A stretch of 64,000 bases of DNA, taken from assembly GCA_036245525.1 (NCBI GenBank), contig BTPG01000007.1, forward strand, positions 162,188,063 through 162,252,062. Reading direction: 5' to 3'. The position numbers and the translations under genes were made by a program. Below, in pieces: positions 12,801 to 24,800 of this stretch. This stretch comes from Semisulcospira habei. Lineage: Eukaryota; Mollusca; Gastropoda; Semisulcospiridae. Position 1 is the first letter of the stretch; each line of letters starts with the position of its first letter. The notes below the pieces were generated by a model that saw only the letters and a list, made by a program, of their open reading frames with translations, was not told where the DNA came from and did not search any database.

Positions 12801-15800
12801 CCCGATCCCTGATTCCCCACTGGGACCTACCCTGGGTGCTGACCTGGCTTAATTCCGACAGGTTTGAACCGCCGTCCTTGGCCCGGTTCACAATGTGACA
12901 CGGAAGACCTGCTTCCTGTTGGCCCTCGCCATGGCTGCACGAGTAAGCAAAGCTACAAGCGCTTCCAACACACCCTACCTGCCTGCAGTTCCGGACGGAC
13001 GGCTCCGTGCAGTTACTATTGTCGGGAGTTTGCGATCAGGACCGCAGGTGTGGCCAAGTCCCTCCGGCGGTGTTCTTGCGCTGTTTAGCGGCACCCTCCT
13101 CCTTTTCGCAATTCTTCCTGACAGTAATGTCATCGGTAATGTTCTTGAAGAAATAAATGAATTTTTTTCTTAAATGTATTTTTTGGAAAAATACTTACCG
13201 ATGACATTACTCGGACAACCCTCCCACCTGCCCCGCTTGCCGCTGGTAAGCTAAGTATCATGACTGGTTGGTCACGCCACGCGGCACGGGACCGGATGGG
13301 CACGGGAGACTACTCATGACCCTGTTTTTGGGATCCCTGAGTGCCTCCCGGGTTGTGTGGGAGAACAACGGGTCCCTAGGCTAAAATTGCGTGAGCTAGT
13401 AGATCCTTCCTAACAGTAAGTAATGTCATCGGTAAGTATTTTTCGAAAAAATACATTTTAGAGAAAAATTCATATTTTTATATCAGCTAACCTGACTCAG
13501 GTTCAATGGCGTCCGGAGAGGCCCCAGCTCGGATCAACTGCTGGGCAAAGCTTTCTGGGCCGTACACTTCATTCACTGGCCCCTGAACATCACTTGCCTG
13601 TGGAAAAAAATGTATTTTACTGCCACCAACCAGTTTATCTTTAACTCATTCAGCCCTGACGCACTACAGCAGGAGCATAGTTGTTAGATGACACCTCCAA
13701 AATTTGTTAAATATGTGCGTCGGGCTGAACGAGTTAACCCCCGTGTACATGCATCCACCATACAAGTAGCTGGGACTTAAACAGAATTCTTCTTCGAGAT
13801 GCTTTCAATGTAGCCCTTTGTCCGCCGGTAGTGCTTCTTGCCAAAAAGAGCTACTGACAGCCTAAATGTCTGCATCCTTCAAATTCTCCAGATTACGTTC
13901 CAAAAATCATTTTCTTCTGAAGTCAGTGTGGTATGGTAGGGTAATTAACCCATTTAAACCAACAGGCGCATTTCCCAGATTTGGGAAGTTTCTTAACAAC
14001 TGTGTAACAGTTGCATGAGATGAATTGACCATGGTAATGCAAGGGTAGTGTCAGATTAGCTTGGCGCAAGCTAATCTGGCACTACCCTTGAATTATCATG
14101 GTCAATCCATCTCCTCTTGTTAGGCATTAGGGCTAAATGGGTTAAAATCAGCTACACACATGATCCTCTCACCACTATCAATGACAACAACAACAGTACC
14201 AACACCATCACCATTGACAACAAAACAGCAACAACATCCATAACTAACCTGCTGCAATGCAAGCCACAGGGGTGTGTGCCCGTCCGAGTTTTTAATCTCA
14301 AGGTTGAGGTTTCCACGCTGAAGTAACACTCTCACCACTGCATTGTTGTTGCAGTAGATGGCATTGTGTAACGGTGTGCTGGAAAGAATAAACAACAAAT
14401 ATTTGGTTTAATCACATTCATTCGCAAGACACAACAGAGGGAGATAAGTCGGCCATGACAGTCACGCTGGTTGCCTCCCTCGATTCGCTAGTGCTGATTC
14501 AGCAGTAGTGAATCGAGGGAGACAACCAGGATGAGAGGCATGGACAGGTTGTTGCAGAAGAGTTCAGACTACCCCGCACTACGCCATTCCTTTTTCAACA
14601 GAACACTGAAGGAGTGAAACCAGCTCCTCCCATATCTATCATCAGTTCATGTACTGGAGGTCTTTAATCTGCGTGACCCCACGGCTGCTTTTCTCATATT
14701 TGGGAGATGTCACCTACCAATTATGTACCAGATGAAAGAGATGGATCAAACATGCTAATTCAAGGGTGGTGCCAGCTTAGCTTGGTGCCGTCAGGCGCTA
14801 CCCTTGAATTATCATGGTCAATCCATCTCCTGCTGTAGGGCGTCAGAGCTTGCTGCGAAGTCCTCTGCCTTTCGCCTACTAAAAACTACATCATCTGTGT
14901 ATTTATAGCCACTTTAACCCACTACATCCTGAGGATGACGTTTTAAAATGTAACTGTCCTACATTAAAGATTAGGACATAGATCCACCATTTCAGTTCAA
15001 GGGTGATGCCAGAATAGCTTGGCGCCTTAGGCGCCAAGCTATTCTGGCTCCACCCTTGAACTATCAAAGTCAAATTTATTTCAAGCAATAGGGTATAGGA
15101 TGAAAAGACCTGCCCCTATATGTGCACCGTGCTGAGAATTAAACATCCTACACTGATCCCAGAAGAAGAAGTAGAAGAAGTGACTGCCCCAAAAATTGCA
15201 ACGATGATCCTACCTTCCGGAAGTGTCCTGAACATTTGGATCGGCCCCTGCCTCTAGCATAAGTCGTGCGACCTCAGCCATGCCCTTGAGGGTTTCCGGA
15301 GAAGACACGCCAGGGTTGAAACAAGCCACCATGTGAAGCGGAGTCTCTTTGTCCAGAAACGTAGACATGTTCACGTCTGCTTTGCTGCTGATCAAAAACT
15401 TGGCCGAAAATTCATCCCCTGCACAAAGATGGAAACAGACACGGAGAAACAAAAATAAAACAGAAACGAAAGATGTATGATGGTGTCCCTTGACAGGCTT
15501 CTCATCCAGTCTCATGTGCAAGCAAGAGATGTAGACCCTCATGAAGCCCTGTGGGGCTCATGAGGGTCTATGCATCCTGCTGCATTTTGCAGGGGCTCAT
15601 GAGGATCTATGTCTCTTACTGACAGCTATCAGCTCCACTAGTATGCCTGAAAGTTGGACACTTTGAATTTCAGGAGAACTGTGGGACAGAGCTCATGGGA
15701 AAATGTGGAACTTGCCTCTCTTGATGGCTTTATGCAGCAGAGACTTGCCAGCGTTGTCCTTGCGGTTGACGTCAGCGTGGTTCTTGAGTAATGTCTGGGC

Positions 15801-18800
15801 CACGCTCTTCTGCACGGTCTGAAGGGCGAGGTCGAGGGGAATGTCCCCCTTGTTATCCACTTCGTTCACCTTCGCCGCCAACTGCAACAAAACAATACGA
15901 TCTGATGCCTTCTTGCACTTTGGTGACGGCATTAAAAATTATTACTGAGACTGGAAGTGGAACATGCTTGTTTTAACCCATGACATCCTGAGGCTGATTT
16001 TGTAAACTTTGCTTATTGTCCTATGAAGGCTACAGCACGGATAGAAGACAGATCAACCATATTAGTTCAAGGGTGGTGCCAGAATAGCTTGGCGCCTCAG
16101 GCGCCAAGCTATTCTGCCACCACCCTTGAACTATCATAGTCAAATTCATTCAAGCAAATGTGTATCAGGATGAAAAGGGTTAACAAAATGGGATAGACTA
16201 ACGCCTTCTTGAGTACAGGTGGCAGTCGCAATATTAATCACCCCAAATATTATGTGTCTGAATGACGCTTAATGTTTACAGAACACAGAAGGCCCAACAA
16301 ACTTATCATCAAAGAAGTAACTTCATCTTCATCGTGACAAAACGCCCTACCAGCAGCCAAAGGGTCACAGAAATTAGCTCTGGAGATTCGAAGCGAGACG
16401 ACGAAGGAAACAACAGCTGCCAGCCCTAACTCCGCCAGAAACGGGGATCAAGACCCAAGACATCTATGTCAACGGAGTACTACAAAGAAGAAGAAAGTCA
16501 TCGATGGTTTCCCACACCTGAAACAGGGTGGTTGAGACCCATTCCCCACGCCTGATAAAGGGTGGTTGGAACGACTGAATACAACCAAGAAACCACAAGC
16601 AAGAAGGAGCTCTTCGACCATTCTCCCACACCTATAATAGGGTGGTTGAGACCCACTCCCACACCTATAATAGGGTGGTTGAGACCGACTCCCACACCTA
16701 TAATAGGGTGGTTGAGACCCACTCCCACACCTATAATAGGGTGGTTGAGACCCACTCCCACACCTATAATAGGGTGGTTGGAACGCACTCCCCACACCTG
16801 AGATAGTGTGGATGGAACGAAAATCACCAATTAACACCACACGATCGACAAGCTAGAACAAGCGACAACTGAACTACACTGCGATCCTTTTTTTCTGCTA
16901 CTTTAACAAGACACGTGTGAGCCAGCTACTCAACTGAGGCCAACAATCGGCCCTGCAGCCCCCACGGCAAAACCCTCTACTGAAGTGACATCTGTCATGA
17001 ATCGCTACACGCTATGACGTCATACTGTTTGCTAAAAGACTTACCTCCCGCCAACGAGAAAGGCAAGCCACTTTGTCTACAACACGGACTAAGAATAGAG
17101 GAAACGGACATTGTCTACTTCACACCGACCACAAAACTACGCAGCACCAACTTTAATCTACAACACCAGGCAACACTGGTCACAAAGAACTCGTTCTAAA
17201 GCGCACAAAAGTGAAAGGAGGACTGGAACGCTCGCAACAAGCGAGGCCAACTATTCTGTGAAGCACTCGAAGAATTGAAGGCCCTTCTACGACAAAACCC
17301 GGCACCTACCACCAAAACGGTATACAATTCAGGCGGCCCAACAAGCCAACGGCAACAACAGCAATCAACGAAACGACAGCCACACCAAAACAGCAGCAAC
17401 AGCTACAACAATAAGCTGATTTTAAAGCATCAACTGTGAGATATGCACCACGGCAACACTGCGTACCACCTACACAGAGGACAATACTAGAAACACTAGT
17501 CTGTCGTATGGAAGGCAACACAGCCGCACAAACAACCGGCATCGTCTACAAACACGAATACACGGAGAATCAACAACAACAACGACACTCAGTCTGGGAT
17601 TGATCCGTCAAAACGGACGGATTAATAAACAAAGAATATGACTCCCACGTCGATACACGCAAACTCCGCCCAACGGTTCCTTGTACCTTATCGCGGCTAA
17701 GCCCCGCTGAGCAGGAAATGATCTTGGAACGGACAGGCACAAGCGCCGAGGGAACAGAAGACGCAGCGATACAATCGGATCCCGACACAAGACTGGACCC
17801 TGCAAGGATTTGAAGCAACCATACTTGACATCAATAACACCGCATCAGGAATACTGCAAGGATTTGAAAGCGTTCATACTAGACATCTATAACACCGCGT
17901 CAGGAATACTGCAAGGGTTTGAAAGCGACCATACTGGACATCAATAATGCCGCGTCAGGACTACAGTTACATGCATGGACTACACGGATAACATGTCCTT
18001 ATGTAAGGATTTAAATGCGACACACTGGGAGGAAGACACCAAGAAATGGACTGAGAATTGTAGGCCGGTTCCCTGATGAGTAAATCGGAGCCTGTAGTTA
18101 CTAACTACGAATACCGATCGAAACGCCCCCGAGTGCTTCACATTCTTCTGCTCGGACATTTTGAGGCGTCGGGACCAGAGTGACCGGATGCATACCTGGG
18201 TGGGACCGGTCTTGCTCTTTTACCACGAGGGACCAGAGTGACCGGATGCATACCTGGGTGGGACCGGTCTTGCTCTTTTACCACATGAATCGCTACACGC
18301 TATGACGTCATACTGTTTGCTAAAAGACTTACCTCCCGCCAACGAGAAAGGCAAGCCACTTTGTCTACAACACGGACTAAGGAATAGAGGAAACGGACAT
18401 TGTCTACTTCACACCGACCACAAAACTACGCAGCACCAACTTTAATCTACAACACCAGGCAACACTGGTCACAAAGAACTCGTTCTAAAGCGCACAAAAG
18501 TGAAAGGAGGACTGGAACGCTCGCAACAAGCGAGACCAACTTTTCTGTGAAGCACTCGAAGAATTGAAGGCCCTTCTACAACGACAAAACCCGGCACCTA
18601 CCACCAAAACGGTATACAATTCAGGCGGCCCAACAAGCCAACGGCAACAACAGCAATCAACGAAACGACAGCTACAACAATAAGCTGATTTTAAATCATC
18701 AACTGTGAGATATGCACCACGGCAACACTGCGTACCACCTACACAGAGGACAATACTAGAAACACTAGTCTGTCGCATGGAAGGCAACACAGCCACACAA

Positions 18801-21800
18801 ACAACCGGCATCGTCTACAAACACGAAAACACGGAGGATCAACAACAACAACAACGACACTCAGTCTGGGATTGATCCGTCAAAACGGACGGATTAATAA
18901 ACAAAGAATATGACTCCCACGTCGATACACGCAAACTCCGCCCAACGGTTCCTTGTGTCTTATCGCGGCTAAGCCCCGCTGAGCAGCAGGAAATGACCTT
19001 GGAACGGACAGGCACAAGCGCCTAGGGAACAGAAGACGCAGCGATACAATCGGATCCCGACACAAGACTGGACCCTGCAAGGATTTGAAGCAATCATACT
19101 TGACATCAATAACACCGCATCAGGAATACTGCAAGGATTTGAAAGCGTTCATACTAGACATCTATAACACTGCGTCAGGAATACTGCAAGGGTTTGAAAG
19201 CGACCATACTGGACATCAATAATGCCGCGTCAGGACTACAGTTACATGCATGGACTACACGGATAACATGTCCTTATGTAAGGATTTAAATGCGACACAC
19301 TGGGAGGAAGACAGCAAGAAATGGACTGAGAATTGTAGGCCGGTTCCCTGATGAGTAAATCGGAGCCTGTAGTTACTAACTACGAATACCGATCGAAACG
19401 CCCCCGAGTGCTTCACTTTCTTCTGCTCGGATACTTTGAGGCGTCGGGACCAGAGTGACCGGATGCATACCTGGGTGGGACCGGTCTTGCTCTTTTACCA
19501 TTGAACTATCATAGTCAAATTCATTCAAGCAAATGTGTATCAGGATGAAAAGGGTTAACAAAATGGGATAGACTAACGCCTTCTTGAGTACAGGTGGCAG
19601 TCGCAATATTAATCACCCCAAATATTATGTGTCTGAATGACGCTTAATGTTTACAGAACACAGAAGGCCCAACAAACTTATCATCAAACTTCATCTTCAT
19701 CGTGACAAAACGCCCTACCAGCAGCCAAAGGGTCACAGAAATTAGCTCTGGAGTCTGCAGGGTTCACTTGCCAATGAAGCCACAACACCCTACAAGTGTG
19801 TGCAAGACAGTTCACGTGGAGAGCCAGATTAACCTTAAAAGCTAATTAGGCACTACCCTTGAACCGGCAGCCAATCCCTCTCCTAGCTGACTCGAGAATG
19901 TGGAAATTTAACCCTAGGGTTGAATGACTGACCACGCGCTAACTGACCTGAGAGAATCAAAACTCTCTGAAAAGGCCGCAAGCAAATCGAGCATTGCTCC
20001 CGACTCGTCTGGGATGCGCCACCTATAGGTACGCAGCTTTTCCCCGTGTATTTGGATGCGGAATGTCTCGAATGAGTTAAACTGGCAGGGCCAACCAATA
20101 TCCCGCAACTGTCCTCTGATACAGGAGAACCTGCTTTGAGCGACCGCCACTACGACAGATCACCTGTCATTAACCCTTTTACAGCTGAGAACGAGTGAAC
20201 ACCATCCAGTTGCAAGAGGCAAAGATCCTCATGAGCCCCCGCAACTGCGGGGGCTCATGAGGATCTATGCCTCTTGCTGAAACCACTTTAGTAACCATGT
20301 TCCTTTGATGGCCAGGGATCCTTAGTGCTGAATATACGATTCAAAAACACAATCTGCATCTACTGGCAGGGATGGGGTTAAAGACCATAAATGAGGTGGC
20401 AGCTGTAGCTACCTAAACGATAGGCGACACTCTTTACCCTTCAAGATTTTTCTGGAGAGAAAAACTATCTTTTAACTCATTTAAGACAAACTGCATCTGG
20501 ATATGTAGCCTCAGCCGTGTATTTGGATGCCGTTCATCTCAAATCAGTTAACTCATTCTACCCCAACACCGAAATCCACAAATTTTGCTGTTGTTTTCTG
20601 AAGACTGCATTGCAGTGCAGGACACAGATCGACCATGATAGTTCAGGGGTGATGCCAAAATAGCTTGGCGCCCATAGGCGCCAAGCTATTCTAGCATCAC
20701 CCTTGAACTATCATGGTCAATCCTTATCTTTCTGTGGTGTGTCTGGGGTAAAATGAGTTAAGCCACTTTCTTTCTTGCAAAAAAATAAAAATAAAAGGTT
20801 GCTGCTCAAAACAGGAACTACTTTTAAAAAATACAGACTCTGTAAATGATTGACCACAAACCTGAGAATCGTACTCAATGAGGTACAGAAAAACCACGTC
20901 TTCTCTGTGTGCGCGAATAGCTGTGTGTAGAGGGTACTCTGTCTTTGCCTTGAACATTCCATACAGCAATGGTGCGGGCATTGTCTTGAAGTCTTCGCTG
21001 GTGAACTCATTCTGAAATCAAGAAAAACAAATCACTTAAAAATAAGTATTAAAAGACAAAAAATCTGTCTATGATACTGAAGTATATTTGCTCCCAAAAC
21101 CAGATAAATGAGGCAAGCACTGGTAGAACAGTACACATACCAAGGGGAATTACTGAGCGCTGGACACACACACTGCTAGATCCCCTGCCCCCTCCTATAT
21201 AGTTGGAATTGCACATGTACATGCGCACACACACACGTACTGGCCAGTGACTTTTAACTCAAGTTCATGGGTGGGACTGAAAAAAATGTTGAATACTGAA
21301 GCGTGGGTCTTGGGGCACTTTTTAAGTGGGGAAAAAAAAAAAAATTTAAATCCGGAAATCCGGCTGTAGCCAGAAAAGTCCCACCCATGTAAGGTACATC
21401 CCTCCAGGGGCCAGTTGCATGAGTGAGCTTAGTCCTGCATCAGCCACTAAGCAAGGTGCCCCACTACAGCTGAGCACCTTGCTTAGGGGCTGGTGCAGGA
21501 CTAAGCTCACTCCTGCATCTGACCTCAGAGCTATGTGGTCTGACACAGCCCAGCACACAGAGCGAAATGAATACCAACCCAGTGGTTGGAGATAAGTTCT
21601 GAGCAGTGTTTCTTGAGAACCTCAGCCCCCATCTCCTCCGCTGTCTGGTAAAACTGGATGCAGTTCTTCATGTTCACGAAGGAAATGAGACCATTCTCAC
21701 ACCTAAAACAAAACAAACCAGGGAAAACTAATGCAGACACAATGAACTTACATGACAACAAAGTGCCCGCCGGCCCAAATTTATTTGTTATAATCTGCTA

Positions 21801-24800
21801 AAACCAGATGAACTGGCACAGAAGAAGTGCAGTCATGACCACTGAAAAAGCAATGTTCTGCATCTTGTTGTTACTGGCAAAACTGACCGTGTACTGGTCA
21901 GCCAGTCAGTGATTTGGCTAAGAGTAAGAGCAATAACGCCCCTAATTACCAAAACGTTTTAATGTAACAAATCTGAGTGAACACTGAAAAGCAGAAGTAG
22001 TGAAATAACAATAATAATATCAAATCACTCTTATAATGTGCAATACCCCTTACAAAAAGGCTCAAGGTGCTACACTGGACATTAACACATTTTACTACAC
22101 GGCCAAATATTCAAGGTGTCACCGAACGACTATGTACCAGTAGCAGGTGATGTATCGACCATGATAATTCAAGGGTAGTGCCAGATTAGCTTGGCACCAG
22201 AAGGCGCCAAGCAAATCTGGCACTACCCTTGAATTATTATGGTCGATCTTTCACCAGCTGTAGGGCATCAGGGCTGAATGGGTTAAACAAAATACACACA
22301 AAAGAAAACAGCGAAAAAAAGTCACATGCACACCAACATTCCATGCCATTGTACACACACACACACACATGTACACAATACAAAAGGACAATAATATTTC
22401 AAAAGAGTACAGCAAAAGACAGTCCATCAAAAAGCTGTGGCAGTTAACCCATTTAGCCCCAGCGCCCTACAACAGGAGATAGATCAACCATAATAATTCA
22501 AGGGGAGTGCCAGACTAGCTTGGCACCTGCAGGCGCCAAGCTAATCTGGCACTACCCTTGAATTATCATGGTCAAGCTATCCCTTGCCTAGTAACATAGC
22601 TGGTACATAGTCATTAGGCAGTTAACCCATTTAGCCTCAGTGCCCTACAACAGGAGATAGATCAACCAAAATAATTCAAGGGTAGTGCCAGACTAGCTTG
22701 GCACCTGCAGGCGCCAAGCTAATCTGGCACTACCCTTGAATTATTATGGTCAAGCTATCCCTTGCCTAGTAACATAGCTGGTACATAGTCATTAGGTAAC
22801 ACCTCCAAAATTTGGGAAACGTGCCCGTAGGGTTAAATGAGTTAAACCACTTGGCTGTCTGTAATGATTTTTGTCACGGTGATTCCTGCAGGAATCATTG
22901 TGACCAACACCGCTGCCGGCAGCCAAAGAGTTAACCCTTTTCAGCAAGAAGCCATCGCTGCTGTTTACAGATCAATCAGGTGTCGTTTTTCTGACATGCA
23001 GACGTCACTATTGCCAAACCTTCAGACCATTACTGCAACCATGCACACGAGTCTCAACGTCAACACTATCATTCCGCAATTAGCTTGAAATCACCACGGC
23101 ATAAAATGTGCGCGAACTCACCTTTTTCGTAAAGCTTCCAGTTTAAATCTGGTAGCAGCTCGCAACAACTCCAGTAAGAAAGTGTCTTCAGCTTTGATGT
23201 TGATTTCGTCCGTGTAAACCCAGCGAAGCAAAGCTCTCGCCACTTCCAACTGGATATCTGTGTGCGAAATAAAAAGCAGGTGTTATACCAGAAAGATGTG
23301 TTGGAGCATGGTTCATGTACACTTTTTGTCAGGGTTTTCACATCTAAAGAAAAACATCAGGTCAAATGTCTCAAACAAGTTGCTTGAGTCTGCTTGATGC
23401 AAAACATTGCAGGATTTGCTGGCAGGCCACTGTAACAGAACCTGGCGCCTACTTGTGCCAATATTTCTTAACCCATTTAGCCCCAAGTCCTACAGCAGGA
23501 GATGGAATGACCCTGATAATTCAAGGGTAATGCCAGATTAGCTTGGCGCGTTCAGGCGCCAAGCTAATCTGGCACTACCCTTGAATTATCATGGTCAATC
23601 TATCTCCTGCAACTGGTACAGTCATTAGGCAACACCTCCAAAATCTGAGAAATTGGGGCTAAAATGGTTAACCTTTTGGCTGCCATTAGCAGTTTTTGTC
23701 ATGATTCCTGCAGGAATCACCACAAGAAGCGCTACCGACAGCCACAGGGTTAAGAATGTTTGTCGACAAAACTGTAAGATACAGCACTTGAGACTCTCAC
23801 GTACACAATCAACATACAGCAGAACCTGTTCTCAGCGACCCCCCCCCCCCCCCTTGTGGCAGACCACCTGTCATTAACCCCTTCTCTGCCAGTGATCATG
23901 AATTTTGTGTCTGAAACGACTGCACACTGACTTTTGAACACAGATATAAATGGTGCCAAAAAAGTCACAAGAACACAGGACTAGCAAGAGACATAAATCC
24001 ATAATTTGTAATAAATGTCGTCGTCATTGTTCTTCTGGTGTTCGTGTGGGTCGGGTGTGTCCCGAGTGGTAGCATTAATAGCTCGCGCCCCGGAAGCGGG
24101 GTCGTGACAGCACCTGACATCAAACAAGCTTTCATACATCTGGTCGCCTGTGTCACACTACTGACCTGACATGTCCAGCTCAGTGACGTGTGCCAGATCA
24201 GCGGCCCAGTCCTCACTGCGCGCCAGGAGAATAAATTTGTGGGCATGGACATGGTGGCTCCCATTCAGTAAAACTCGCAGGTCACTGAAAGTGAGCATAA
24301 TTTAAATACATATACACACAGCTGTAGTAGACCTCTTAACCCACATCATACTGAGGCTAAAAGCTTCAAATTTGTACACTGCCATGCAAGCTACATTATA
24401 GTACTTACAGATAAGGATATAGACCGATGGCTTAAGTTCAAGGGTACTGCCAGAATAGCTTGGCGCCTAGAGGCGCCAAGCTATTCTGGCACTAATGGGT
24501 AGACCATCGAAAACCGATGATGTCGTCATTGTGCATGACTTCTATTTGTGGGTGCGGGTGTGGCTGGCCAAGCCAATCCTGGAGTCACACCTGCGAGGGC
24601 AATGGGGGCACTGGAACGTAGCTGTGGGGAGAGTCGACGCTGTCTTTCTGCGAGCTCTGGCACTGGTGATCCGTTCGCGCCGATTGTGTTCAAAGAGCAT
24701 GCAGGCTTTCCTGGTGGCGGCACACCAGCCAGATCTGTCTTGTGCTTCAAGTTCCTTTACCGGGAAGACGCAGTACTTGAGGCTGTCTTTTATGCAGTCT

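Larger units (their letters stand above)
7555..13470 (+). mobile_element. DIRS-type (tyrosine-recombinase) retrotransposon, degenerate
   Basis: Inverted terminal repeats lie at 7561-7760 and about 13250-13470, sharing GTCATGAGTAGTCTCCCGTG and its complement. An internal region at 13115-13207 contains the complement of both outermost ends, the internal complementary region that defines DIRS replication. Between them, in order, lie a Ser/Pro/Arg-rich gag, RT, RNase H and the start of a YR domain. Several frameshifts, a stop at 9182 and domain losses show it is dead. No target duplication is expected for this class and none was seen. Confidence 0.88.
16386..19500. mobile_element. Unidentified 3.1-kb insertion flanked by ~255-bp duplication
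   Basis: Sequence 16126-16385 recurs at 19501-19753 with one 7-bp difference, so this block sits between two copies of host intron DNA. It contains a 33-bp minisatellite (16550-16800) and two tandem copies of a unit of about 1.25 kb (16996-18283 and 18284-19500). Read on the plus strand there are long CAA-rich, partly open frames, for instance L-F-C-E-A-L-E-E-L-K-A-L-L, but also many stops. I do not recognise the family. Confidence 0.7.

Noticed and set aside
16550..16800. CRISPR-like array
   Set aside because: Repeats are directly adjacent 33-bp units without unique spacers; the window is eukaryotic.
22155..22840. Palindromes as transcription terminators or attachment sites
   Set aside because: They are dispersed TTAA-flanked repeats in introns, with no link to gene ends or integrases.
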